The notes under the pieces: generated by a model
What the model was told of the DNA's origin: nothing
Seen by the model: only the letters and a program-made list of their open reading frames with translations
The model's database searches: none
Program-made: the position numbers and the translations under genes
Assembly: GCA_029844215.1 (NCBI GenBank)
Contig: CM056721.1
Coordinates: 59,623,815 to 59,687,814 of the forward strand
Direction: 5' to 3'
DNA length: 64,000 nucleotides
From: Przewalskia tangutica
Taxonomy: Eukaryota > Streptophyta > Magnoliopsida > Solanales > Solanaceae
Part shown: one piece after another, positions 45,501 to 57,328 of the stretch
Position numbering within the stretch: the first letter of the stretch is position 1
Layout of the letters: each line of letters begins with the position of its first letter

Positions 45501-48500
45501 TTTCACGACCCGTTTCGGGGCCCGTGACTGGTGCCTTACCCGGGCACCCAAGTAGTCATGCATCAGAGTAATCAGCGGAATATAAAAACAAGACATGAAA
45601 CAACTGTAAAATGAAACACATTTTATCTGAGAGAAAGTCGCCTTTCGGCATATATATAAATACAAAGTTTGAACAGTTTAATCCTTTTACAAACCCTGCC
45701 CACAACAGTACTACAGACCTCTAGGAATGTAACGACAACTATGGCGGGACAGGGCCCCGCCATGCCCCTGAATGTACAAGAACTTACAGACTCAGGGTAA
45801 CATACCAAAAGATAAGCCTCCGAAGGAACGGAGCTTCCCAATACGCTGAAATGTGATCCTATAAGCGGGGATCAACAGACGATGTACCTCTACCTGCGGC
45901 ATGAACGCAGCCCCCCGAAGGAGGTCAGTACAACAGATACCAAGTATGCGAAACTGAAAATAATGTAAATGAAATCATAATAGTCTATTTAAAGCAGGAG
46001 ACATGTATGATAACCAAACTACAGTACACAACGTATAAGCAGTCATACCAAGTCAGGGACTCACGCCCTCCAAGTCATCACTTAAATATAACAATGGGTC
46101 TCACGCCCACAACATCACTCGTGCCCGTGGAATTCCTTCCTCATCGTGATCTATGATGTAACAACACGAGGGTATACATGAACACCAGTCCCACCACAAT
46201 ATCTTGAACAACCATATCATGAAGGCGACGCGTGGCAAGTGCGAGAGCCTCGCGAGATCCTCTCTGCGCCACGTAGGCGACGGGGCAAGTAACCGGGCTA
46301 ACCACGGATCCACAACCGTAAGTCACGGCTCCATCCAAACACCGACTCGCGAAGGCGACACGTGGCAAGTCGATAGCCTCCACCAGATCCTCCTGCGCCA
46401 CGTAGGCGGCGGGGCAAGTAACGTGCTACCCACCGATCACAACCGTAAGTCACGATGCCGCGCGAAGGCGACCGTGGCAAGTCGATAACCTATACCAGAT
46501 CCACCTGCGTCACGTAGCTGACGGGGGCAAGTAAACAGGCTATGCACTCGATCACAACCGTAAGTCACAATACTTAGCCATAAATAACCATAATGGTCAC
46601 ATGCCCACAAAATCCATCATCGGTGTAGACATGCCCATGTAACAATAATAATGGAAGCATACCCGTGGAATCTTCCACATCGCCAGACGCGTCAAGTAAG
46701 TTCTCAACAAGTCAACCGGCCCTCCATCGAGAGACGCGGTAGTATAGAAACACAATTCTTGCACAACAAAGGCTATCACAACAAGTATAGGCAAGTTACA
46801 CAACAACAAGCATAGGTAAGTTACACAACAACAAGCATAGGCAAGTTACACACAACTCAAGGTACTTTCATTTTATGTCAAAGTCCGGGTTTTAACCCTA
46901 AAGTACTACGTACGTTAAATTCTTTAAAAGATCCATTTCTTTTATAAAGGTCACCCGATACCCGTAGTATTAAAATAGAGTGACTCACATTTTTAGGTAA
47001 ACCAAAACACTTTCCTTTTCAACATCAAGTAACAACATTCTTTTCCATAAGTTCAAGTTTGCCTAATTTCAAGTACTTAAGTCTTTTATTTTAGAAAGGT
47101 TTCGTAGTTCATAGTCTTAATCACTTAAGAATATAATTCTTTTTCAAACAATTTGAGAAACATATGCCCTTTATGTGAGTAGGTTATTCTTGTTCATAAT
47201 CAATCTTATTAAAGCAGCCATGATCTAGGAAATGTAATATCATTTTGTCTCATCTTAGCTTCTATGCAGATGGAGGTTTCTACTGGTTTTAATAATACTT
47301 AATTAGTCAATACATTTCCCTTTATTAATGATGCAGTGGTTCGTTCGATACTTATTCTGATTTCCGAAATCAGTAAAACATGATTCCTTTTAAAAACCAA
47401 GTATTCATTACTCACGAATGAGGTTTCACACTTTTTAACAAAATTCATGTTAATACAAAATAAGTCAAGTCTCTTATCTTTTAAGATCAAGTCTCTTAAC
47501 TTCTAAAATCAATAAACCATTCTTTTTATCTCTCTTAAGTCGTTATACCTAACTTCCCATAAAGCTAGTATAACTCTTAAGCTTTTAAATCTTTTAAAAC
47601 CAAGTGTTACTCTTCTTTCAAAAAGGTTTCTTAACTCTTTTGAAATACTTCAAGATTCTTATTATTCAGGCTTAAGTCAAAAGACATTGCCGTAAAACTA
47701 CGTTCGATTAACACGTCGCTCACGTACTATATATATATATTCTTTTAAAATATCATGCTCAAGAGGATAGGAAGAATCACATACCTTGCGACGATTATCG
47801 ACTATTAGCAAATAGCTCCAAAGTACTGTAATCCTGCTAGCCTTTTCACTTCTTCGAGTAGAATACGCTACTCGCAGTACTTCAACCTATAATGGTCATA
47901 CAAGTCTATCAACGGCTAGACTACTCTGTAAAATACTTCTAATCTGATTCCTTATTCTACGGAAAATTGGGCACTTCCTGCCGTCAAACTACACAATTCT
48001 ACTATAAATACAATCATGTAAATCTGATTCGATCTTCTTTGATATCCTTCTATGTAATTACAGTTCGATTCCTTTTCAATATTCATTCTATATATAGTAT
48101 ACTTCAACTATATATTACAACAATATGTAATTTCCAATTACTATAGGGGGACAAGAGTATTTACCTCGATAAGCCCAAAATTATCCAAGTTTATATGTCG
48201 ATCATGAGCAACGTTTAGCTCCTATTCTGAACGCTCCAACCCGCTCCAAACAACCCTTAGAAGTTCTACGCAACTTCTTCGTAATACTTCAACTCGCTAT
48301 GAAGATTTTCCTTAGGGTTTCGTTTAGTGGCTAAAAGATGTATAATAGTATTTCTGGGCTTTTAGTATAAGGGTAACCTTGGAATACTACAAGGTATTTG
48401 GGCCAAGGTATTTTGGAATAGTAACAATACTTGGAGAATATTTTTCTACCAAGGGGGGGGGGGGTATTATACGAAAAAAACTAGGCAAAGGGGGGGGGGG

Positions 48501-49046
48501 CGACTTTCGGCCAAGGCTTCTCGAGGGAGGCCTTGGACGAATACAACACTTAAGGGGGAGGGATTTTTGAGACTTGGAAAATGATTTTTGGATGAAGATT
48601 TAGTCTTGCATTGGAGGGGTATTTATAGGCCAATCAATGGCCAAGATCAAGTCAAGTGGTGGGCAAGTGTATGGTGAAGATTTGGACATGTGTTAGTGGG
48701 TCCCACTTTCTCATCAACTACACAAAAATATCTCAAAATATCCTACCAAATCCTTGACCAAAACAAGGCCAAAAAAACGTGCAAAGAACTCCCACTTGGC
48801 CGTCCACTTGAGGGTGACAAGTGTCACCCTCTCGTTGGTCCAAAATATTTCATCTCTCGGAAAAATCCGCAAAAATTATAAATGACATAGCTGTAATTTT
48901 CCCTACGCAAAGTTCGGAAAACGTTTCGTCGAAAAACAATTCGTTTTGGTAGTTGTGAACAAAATTTTCGTCCTTGCCTAACTTTAAGGCTCAAACTTTT
49001 CTACGTACGTCCTCACGTACATACTCTGGAAATACGGGGTATAACA
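45501..49046 (-). repeat. F 3' LTR
   Basis: 3546 bp, ending ggtataaca beside a purine tract. Contains a minisatellite at 46197-46570 and a short array at 46775-46850, the conserved AT-rich block (47205-47340), hairpin module 1 (47534-47581), TATA at 48620-48627 and G runs around 48453-48501. Nearly identical to 51470-54670 in AT-rich parts. Confidence 0.88.
46197..46570 (-). repeat. Minisatellite in F 3' LTR
   Basis: About three units of 110-133 bp marked by aaggcgacacgtggcaagt (near 46218, 46351, 46463) and by aaccgtaagtcacga. The same array is at 52195-52560 in the 5' LTR, where more of the original unit is readable. Frames 46101-46488 are produced by it. Confidence 0.8.
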
Positions 49047-49975
49047 TTCTCCCCTCCTTAGAAACATTCGTCCCGAATATTCCTTCTCAAGACGGATAAC
49101 GATGAAGTTCCTTTTAACTTAAACAAGTTGCCAATGCCACATATGGCCACAAAATAACACGCGCGCAATTTCTTAATCCAAGTCCACGAGGAATCACCTC
49201 TAGCATCACAAAAGCTCTCACCCGAGGTCTAAAAGATATTCCCTTCGCACCTTTACTTCACAAAAGTAATGATCATTTCTATTCTCTCAGCACGTGTTCA
49301 CTTCTTTCCTTACTCATCGTACTCTTCTCGAACACTTGAACTCTTCTAGTATACGTACCATACTTCAGTCATTACTTGGTTCCCAAAATTTAGAGTCACT
49401 ACCTCCAAACTTGGTCATCTTACTAGCCTCGATCTTCTTTAAGGCCATTCCCGGCCTTCACGATCCGATTCTGGTCGAACCTATCCACGAACTCATACGA
49501 TGGTCATCTAAACTTGGGCCTAGCACCCTCGTGACCCTACCACCCGGCGGGACCACCCCGAACTGACTCCACCACAAAACAGGCCGCGGGTTGACCCGCG
49601 ATCGGTACTCAACCCGACCCGCTATCGCGCCAAACACTTGTTCCCCGATCCGGAACAATCTTACCTGTTCAAGTCATGGAAGCTACCACTTCCGTTTTAC
49701 ACCACCCAAGGAATTTTCCCACAATTACTCCACGTATACTTATACATTCCGACAAAGATCACCCACAAAATATTGTACTCAAGACGGCCTTACATCTAAG
49801 GTCTCAACTGTAGTATTCTAAGGTTCATCATTTTCTCACCCCCAGGCTTACCCTTTTCACTAACCAGGCTTCTAAATCGCATTTTAGCACAAAGCTATCC
49901 GAACATAACACATCATCAAAACATTAATACATACAAGTCTTTAGAGGGTTAAGGATATACCTGAAAATAGGCGGT
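49047..49975 (-). other. F internal region 3' of gag
   Basis: No pol domain. It contains the polypurine tract (pyrimidines at 49047-49058), the inverted repeat at 49063-49081 (one mismatch), and the conserved block around 49460-49630 with palindrome cgcgggttgacccgcg at 49585-49600. The layout matches D and N1. Confidence 0.75.
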
Positions 49976-51261
49976 TCAAAGGACCGCTAAAACTGGGAAC
50001 TTCCACCGCGACCTCTGCCGTGGCGGCAGGTGTATGAACATCTGCCTAGCTATGGAAGGAAGAACCATGGCCCGATCTGTAGTCTGTGCTATCCCACCGC
50101 TACCCACTGGTCGGACGATCTCGCCAAATGGCCCTGTTGGCCGCAAGCATAACAATCTCCCAAACCAGTACGACATTCCCCCCTATGGGCTTTACCACAA
50201 CGGCCACACTAAGATACGGGTGGCCTCATCAAGCGCACTCCTACTCCCCGAACATCCAAACACGGGAGCCACGACCGCTCACTGAATATCCCAGCGTCCG
50301 ACGACGGTGGGGACCACTCGTCTTGGCGGGCGCATAACGGCTCTTCGAGGCGGTCGCCTCGAAAGTCACCAAAGGACCTGCTGTTCGGCCTCTTCCTCGA
50401 TCTCGGTCATTCCGTCGATCTCTCCGCTCCTCACATCCAAGTGCATAAGCCTGCATGCGGGCAATGTCAATGCCCGGCTGAAGAGCTACACCCGAACAAC
50501 TCTCTGCTAGGTAATCATCGAGCCCTGTAACATATCGGTGCACTCGATCCTCCATACTAGCTACTAACGCGGGGACGTACCGAGCCAACGAGTCGAACTC
50601 CACATTGTACTCGACCGTCGCGCTCTGCCTCAACACCAAAAATCTATCGGCCCGAGCCCTCCTCATCTGGGGAGGCAAGAAATGCGCAAGAAATGCCCAT
50701 GAGAACTCGTTCCAACCAGCTGGAAGCGCATGCTCTCCCCGGGACAACTCCCACGAATCAAACCAGTCGACTGCAGTATCACGCAGCTGATGCGAACCCA
50801 ATACCACCGACTCTGCCTCTGAGGCTCTGATCACTCTCATGATCCGCTGTAGCTGTCGGATAAACTCCTGAGGGTCATCCTCAGCTTCCGATCCATAGAA
50901 CATTGGCGGGATACAACTCAGAAAGTCCCGTAGTCTCAAACTGTCTGCTCGGGGGTGAACTACGGGTGCTCTGGATGGAATCTGCTGCGTCCGGCCTATC
51001 CTCATATCGGCCACGACCACGGCGATGGTGGATCATCTCCTTGTACCCCTCATCTTCTCCGGTGTGGGATTGGAGGCTCAGTATCGTAGTCTCGGCAGCT
51101 GCTGCGACTCTAAACTCTGCTGGTCTTTGGCGGCGTCATAAAACTCGCCGTCAAGCACTATCTCGTGTAACGCCCGGGCCTCTGCCTCGTAACCCTCGTG
51201 CTCTACTCGCGACTCCGCCATTTGCCTTGCCGCCCGGGCGGGTTGCCTTACGCGGAGGCAT
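49976..51261 (-). pseudogene. F gag
   Basis: ATG at 51259-51261 (MPPRKA). After frame changes at 51020-51200, ORF 50241-51020 (259 aa) spans the retrotransposon gag domain: FYGSEAEDDPQEFIRQLQRI (42-61), LRDTAVDWFDSWELSRGEHA (78-97), FLPPQMRRARADRFLVLRQ and ARYVPALVASMEDRVHRYVTGL. This is the most complete capsid core in the window. Downstream, in another frame (about 50125-50215), two zinc knuckles are readable: CGRCGKAHRGEC and CYACGQQGHLARS, the last Cys of the second missing. Protease does not follow. Breaks fall mostly in GC-rich or CAG/CTG-rich places. Confidence 0.8.
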
Positions 51262-51453
51262 AACTGGTAAAGGAAAGGAATACGTCAGAGGGGTCCAACT
51301 TATCACACAGCTCTAAGGCACGATCTCAGAATGAGAAGAATGGAAACCAATCCTAAATATCTTATAGCCTCCTGATTATTGGTGTGGTGCACAACACACC
51401 GATAATCAAGACTCTACTAGATACGGTCTGTAGACACTTTCCGAGGATTAACT

Positions 51454-51465
51454 TCTCTGATACCA
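51454..51465 (-). other. F primer-binding site
   Basis: tctctgatacca, one mismatch from gctctgatacca; initiator Met tRNA type. It fixes the 5' LTR end at 51470. Confidence 0.8.
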
Positions 51466-51469
51466 CTTT

Positions 51470-54400
51470 TGTCACGACCCGTTCCGGGGCCCGTGACTGG
51501 TGCCTTACCCGGGCACCCAAGTAGTCATGCATCAGAGTAATCAGCGGAATATAAAAACAAGACATGAAACAACTGTAAAATGAAACACATTTTATCTGAG
51601 AGAAAGTCGCCTTTCGGCATATATATAAATACAAAGTTTGAACAGTTTAATCCTTTTACAAACCCTGCCCACAACAGTACTACAGACCTCTAGGAATGTA
51701 ACGACAACTATGGTGGGACAGGGCCCCGCCATGCCCCTGAATGTACAAGAACTTACAGACTCAGGGTAACATACCAAAAGATAAGCCTCCGAAGGAACGG
51801 AGCTTCCCAATACGCTGAAATGTGATCCTATAAGCGGGGATCAACAGACGATGTACCTCTACCTGCGGCATGAACGCAGCCCCCCGAAGGAGGTCAGTAC
51901 AACAGGTACCAAGTATGCGAAACTGAAAATACTGTAAATGAAATCATAATAGTCTATTTAAAGCAGGAGACATGTATGATAACCAAACTACAGTACACAA
52001 CGTATAAGCAGTCATACCAAGTCAGGGACTCACGCCCTCCAAGTCATCACTTAAATATAACAATGGGTCTCACGCCCACAACATCACTCGTGCCCGTGGA
52101 ATTCCTTCCTCACTGTCAGCAGTCTATGATGTAACAACACCAAGGGGTATACATGAACACGTGTCCCACCTACCAATATCTTGAACAACCATATCATGAA
52201 GGCGACACGTGGCAAGTGCGAGCCTCCACCAGATCCTCCCTGCGCCACGTAGCTGACGGGGGCAAGTAACCAGGCTAACCACCAGATCACAACCGTAAGT
52301 CACGAAGCTCCATCCAAACACTGACTCGCGAAGCTGACACGTGGCAAGTACGATAGCCTCCACCAGATCCTCCCTGCGCACGTAGGCGGCGGGGCAAGTA
52401 ACGTGCTACCCACCGGATCACAACCGTAAGTCACGATACCGCGCGAAGGCGACACGTGGCAAGTCGATAACTATACAGATACACCTGCGTCACGTAGCTG
52501 ACGGGGGCAAGTAAACAGGCTATGCACTCGATCACAATCGTAAGTCACGATACTTCGCCATAAATAACCATAATGGTCACATGCCCACAGAATCCATCAT
52601 CGGTGTAGACATGCCCATGTAACAATAATAATGGAAGCATACCCGTGGAATCTTCCGCTGCAGATGCGTCCAAGTAAGTTCTCAACAAGTCAACCTACCT
52701 CCATCGAGACGCGGTAGTATAGAAACACAATTCTTGCACAACAAAGGCTATCACAACAAGTATAGGCAAGTTACACAACAACAATCATAGGCAAGTTACA
52801 CAACAACAAGCATAGGCAAGTTACACACAACTCAAGGTACTTTCATTTTATGTCAAAGTCCGGGTTTTAACCCTAAAGTACTACGTACGTTAAATTCTTT
52901 AAAAGATCCATTTATTTTATAAAGGTCACCCGATACCCGTAGTATTAAAATAGAGTGACTCACATTTTTAGGTAAACCAAAACACTTTCCTTTTCAACAT
53001 CAAGTAACAACATTTTTTTCCATAAGTTCAAGTTTGCCTAATTTCAAGTACTTAAGTCTTTTATTTTAGAAAGGTTTCGTAGTTCATAGTCTTAATCACT
53101 TAAGAATATAATTCTTTTTCAAACAATTTGAGAAACATATGCCCTTTATGTGAGTAGGTTATTTTTGTTCATAATCAATCTTATTAAAGCAGCCATGATC
53201 TAGGAAATGTAATATCATTTTGTCTCATCTTAGCTTCTATGCAGTTGGAGGTTTCTTGTGGTTTTAATAATACTTAATTAGTCAATACATTTCCCTTTAT
53301 TAACGCTGCAGCGGTTCGTTCGATACTTATTCTGATTTCCGAAATCAGTAAAACATGATTCCTTTTAAAAACCAAGTATTCATTACTCACGAATGAGGTT
53401 TCACACTTTTTAACAAAATTCATGTTAATACAAAATAAGTCAAGTCTCTTATCTTTTAAGATCAAGTCTCTTAACTTCTAAAATCAATAAACCATTCTTT
53501 TTATCTCTCTTAAGTCGTTATACCTAACTTCCCATAAAGCTAGTATAACTCTTAAGCTTTTAAATCTTTTAAAACCAAGTGTTACTCTTCTTTCAAAAAG
53601 GTTTCTTAACTCTTTTGAAATACTTCAAGATTCTTATTATTCAGGCTTAAGTCAAAAGACATTGCCGTAAAACTACGTTCAGTTAACACACGTACGTCTA
53701 CCGTACTATATATATATATTCTTTTAAAATATCATGCTCAAGAGGATAGGAAGAATCACATACCTTGCGACGATTATCGACTATTAGCAAATAGCTCCAA
53801 AGTACTGTAATCCTGCTAGCCTTTTCACTTCTTCGAGTAGAATACGCTACTCGCAGTACTTCAACCTATAATGGTCATACAAGTCTATCAACGTCTAGAC
53901 TACTCTGTAAAATACTTCTAGATACAGATTCCTTATTCTACGGAAAATTGGGCACTTCCCACCAAACTACACAATTCTCAGTAAATACGGTCCATGTAAA
54001 TCTGATTGGTCTTAACTTCTTTGATATCCTTCTATGTAATTACAGTTCGATTCCTTTTCAATATTCATTCTATATATAGTATACTTCAACTATATAATAC
54101 AACAATATGTAATTTCCAATTACTATAGGGGGACAAGAGTATTTAGCTCGATAAGCCCAAAATTATCCAAGTTTATATGTCGATCCTGAGCAACGTTTAG
54201 CTCATATTCTGAACGCTCCAACCCGCTCCAAACAACCCTTAGAAGTTCTACGCAACTTCTTCGTAATACTTCAACTCGCTATGAAGATTTTCCTTAGGGT
54301 TTCGTTTAGTGGCTAAAGGAAGTATAATAGTATTTCTGGGCTTTTAGTATAAGGGTAACCTTGGAATACTACAAGGTATTTGGGCCAAGGTATTTTGGAA

Positions 54401-54670
54401 TAGTAACAATACTTGGAGAATACTTTTCTACCGGGGGGGTATTATACGAAAACAACTAGGCAAAGGGAGACTTTCGGCCAAGTCTTCTCGAGGGGAGGCC
54501 TTGGGCGAATACAACACTTAAGGGGAGGATTTTGAGACTTGGAAAATGATTTTTGGATGAAGATTTAGTCTTGCATTGGAGGGGTATTTATAGGCCAATC
54601 AATGGCCAAGATCAAGCCAAGTGGTGGGCAAGTGTATGGTGAAGATTTGGACATGTGTTAGTGGGTCCCA
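51470..54670 (-). repeat. F 5' LTR, interrupted by G
   Basis: Matches 45501-48703 of the 3' LTR. TATA at 54585-54592, hairpin module 1 at 53509-53556, minisatellites at 52195-52560 and 52748-52825. It stops at gtgggtccca, where G begins. The duplicate of tccca is expected after the G 3' LTR, outside the window. Confidence 0.88.
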
Positions 54671-55078
54671 TGTTATACCCCGTATTTCCAGAGTATGTAC
54701 GTAAGGGAATACGTACAAAAGTTTAGCCTTAAAAGTTAGGCTTGGACGAAAATAATTGGGCACAACTCACTAAAAGAATCGTTTTCCGACGAAACGTTTT
54801 ACACAACTCGCGTAGGATAAATTACGGCTATGTCATTTCTAATTTTTGCGGATTTTTCCGAGAGACGAAACACTTTGGACCAACGAGAGGGCGACACTTG
54901 TCACCCTCTCCTTGGTGGATGTGTGGACGGCATTAGGGCCGATTGGAGTGCCAACTTTGTCAAGTAGTTGGTAGGATATTTTGTGTGCAAGTTGGCTAGG
55001 TACACTTGCCCAAATCTTGGCCTTACACTTGCCTAGCACTTGGCTAAATCTTGGCCATTGGTTGGCCATGTCTTGACC

Positions 55079-55086
55079 TATAAATA
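55079..55086 (+). promoter_or_regulatory. TATA box of G 5' LTR
   Basis: tataaata, 408 bp from the LTR start, followed by ccccct and gttcttcatcc. This leaves about 2 kb of the LTR as probable RNA leader. The equivalent in the 3' LTR is 62444-62451. Confidence 0.65.
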
Positions 55087-55974
55087 CCCCCTTAAGATGA
55101 AGAGTTCTTCATCCACAAATTCCTTTCCAAGTCTTGAAAATCCTTCCCTCTCCCTTGTAGCCTTTTTCGTCCAACACACCCCCCCCCCCTTTGAGTGAGC
55201 TTGGCCGAGGCAACCCCTCCCCCTAGCCTAGCCGAAATCTACCCCCCCTCCCTTGGTAGAAAAGTTGCCTTCTAGTATTGTTATAATGCCCAAAATACCC
55301 TAGCCCAAATCCCTTAGTCCTTAGTAGAAGTTGTGAAGAACTTCTAAGGTTTTCTTGGAGCTACCGGAGCGTACAACTTAGGAGCTAAACCTTGCTCAGG
55401 CGCGACTTTTATCTAGGATATTATTGGGCTTACCGAGGTAAATAATCCTAACCCTCTTTTGTATTAGAGAATACATACTGTAGTAGTATAAGAATAAGTA
55501 TTAAATACTTAGAAGAATATTACAGAATAGAATTGAACTGTTATCACAGTAGAAGGGTTTAAAAGAAGAATAATCAAACTGTACTTACATAGGACTGTTT
55601 TCACAGTAGACTTATATAGCTCACCGGGTAGGGAGGTGCTGCCCGACTTTCCGTAGAATTGTGAACCCTCTGTTTAGAATGACCTTCAGAGTAGTCTAGA
55701 CTTTGATAGATGTCTGTGACTATTATAGGTTGATTCTCTGCGCGCGACATATTCAACTTGGCAGGAGGTTTTCGCCGAGAAGGTATGTGATTCTTCCTAA
55801 AGCATGATATTTTTAAAATATATATATAGTACGGTAGACGTACATGTGTTAACTGAATAATAACTACGGCAATGTCTTTCGACTTAAGCCTGAATAATAA
55901 GGATCTGAAAGCATTTCAAAAGAATACTGAATCATTTTTAACAGAAGAGAACTAATTAGTTTTTAAAACAGAAG

Positions 55975-56022
55975 CTTAAGAGTTATACTAGCTTTATGGG
56001 AAGTTAGGTATAACCACTTAAG
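55975..56022 (+). repeat. Hairpin module 1 in G 5' LTR
   Basis: cttaag-a-gttatac ... gtataac-ca-cttaag: the 6-bp and 7-bp stems are kept exactly although the unpaired bases between them differ from N1. Confidence 0.8.
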
Positions 56023-56254
56023 AATAATAAAAGGAACAATTTACCTATGTGTTTATAACAGACTTATATTGATTTGTGAAAAGAATAATAAGATGGTTTG
56101 ATAAGTAGACATGATATGATGCTATGTGTGTTAGTGTCTTGTAACGTTTGTATAAGAGAGTATTCTTGTTGTGCTTATGTTGTTTAACGATAAGCTATTA
56201 TGTTAGTGTAATATCACTCACCTCTTGACTTGTTACCGGGGGTTAAGCTGCCCT

Positions 56255-56500
56255 CCGATGCGGGGTAGACTCAGGCGGTCTGGGACCATGATTCGAGAAT
56301 ACCTCATGCGGGTCCAGGGGACCTATGCGGAGCTACGGGAGTTCCAGGTTAGTGTGTGGGGTTATACCTCATGCGGTCTATGTGGCCATGCGGACTACGA
56401 GTCGGGGCGATGCCGAGTAGCTACCCTCGATGCGGGGTTATATACCCTATGCGGGCCTACGTGAGTGGCCTATGCGGACTACGGGAGTCCAGGATTAGGC
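56255..56500 (+). repeat. Minisatellite in G 5' LTR
   Basis: Three to four imperfect units of about 70-80 bp with acctcatgcgg and cctatgcggactacggg. Repeated at 63645-63890 in the 3' LTR. Frames 56225-56464 and 63616-63891 are produced by it. Confidence 0.75.
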
Positions 56501-57123
56501 TTGCATGGTGATACTACGGGCAATTGGCCCTGCTTCGATCATTCGCAGCCTAGAAAAGACCTGTTACAGTTTACCTATTGTTGCTCTTGTTTATGATGTG
56601 GCACTATGTGCGGTTACCTTGGTTGTTTCATACATATATGTAAACTGATTTTAAAATGATATGTTTTCATTTAAGTACTTACAGTTTCACATACTTGGTA
56701 CCTGTTGTACTGACCTCCTTCGGGGGGCTGCGTTCATGCCGCAGGTAAGGGCAAACAGGTGCTAGATCCACATCCTTAGGATCTCTTTGCATTGGTGTCA
56801 GGAGCTCCATCTTCTCCGGAGGCTCTACTTTTTGGTATGATCTCCCTGTATTGTAGATAGTTTGTACATTCAGGGTATGGCGGGGCCCTGTCCCGCCATA
56901 GTTGTTTACTTCCTTAGAGGTCTGTAGTCCTAGTGTACAGTTGGGATGTAACTGCAAAAACTTGGATATTTATATATATATGCCGAAAGGCAAGCTTTTC
57001 ATCAGATAAACTGTGTCTCTTTTTACAATCTGTTTCATGTCTTGTTTTATATTCCGCTGATTACTCTGATGTATGACTACTTGGGTGCCCGGGTAAGGCA
57101 CCAGTCACGGGCCGTGACAAAAG

Positions 57124-57135
57124 TGGTATCAGAGC
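57124..57135 (+). other. G primer-binding site
   Basis: tggtatcagagc, perfect initiator Met tRNA type, four bases after the 5' LTR. Confidence 0.92.
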
Positions 57136-57328
57136 AGTTAATCCTCGGAAAGTGTCTACAGACCGTATCTAGTAGAGTCTTGATTATCGGTGTGTTGTGC
57201 ACCACATCAATAATCAGGAGGCTATAGGATATTTAGGATTGGTTTCCATTCTTCTCATTCTGAGATCGTGCCTTAGAGCTGTGTTATAAGTCGGACCCTT
57301 CTAACGTATCCCTTTTTCTGTAACAGTT

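Larger units (their letters stand above)
45501..54670 (-). mobile_element. Element F: gag-only LTR retrotransposon (continues beyond G)
   Basis: Minus strand: 3' LTR 45501-49046, internal region 49047-51469 (2423 bp), 5' LTR from 51470, interrupted at 54670 by element G. The missing U3 part of the 5' LTR should lie beyond the window. The terminus at 45501 reads tttcacgacc where the 5' LTR has tgtcacgacc. The flank in AT pol is ctgct; its duplicate is not in view. F contains gag only. Confidence 0.88.
54671..57119 (+). repeat. G 5' LTR
   Basis: From tgttatacccc to gtgaca. TATA at 55079-55086; a run of C near 55181-55191; candidate splice donor at 55437/55438; hairpin module 1 at 55975-56022; minisatellite at 56255-56500; conserved ggctgcgttcatgccgcag ending at 56744. 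It lacks the conserved AT-rich block and hairpin module 2 found in the gag-only LTRs. Confidence 0.93.

Noticed and set aside
54742..55069. ORFs repeated exactly at 62107-62434
   Set aside because: U3 region of the G LTR pair; repeated because the LTRs are repeated, upstream of or across the TATA region, with no domain.
56225..56464. ORF MTCYRGLSC..., repeated at 63616-63891
   Set aside because: Comes from the GC-rich minisatellite in the G LTR pair, upstream of the primer-binding site; noncoding leader.
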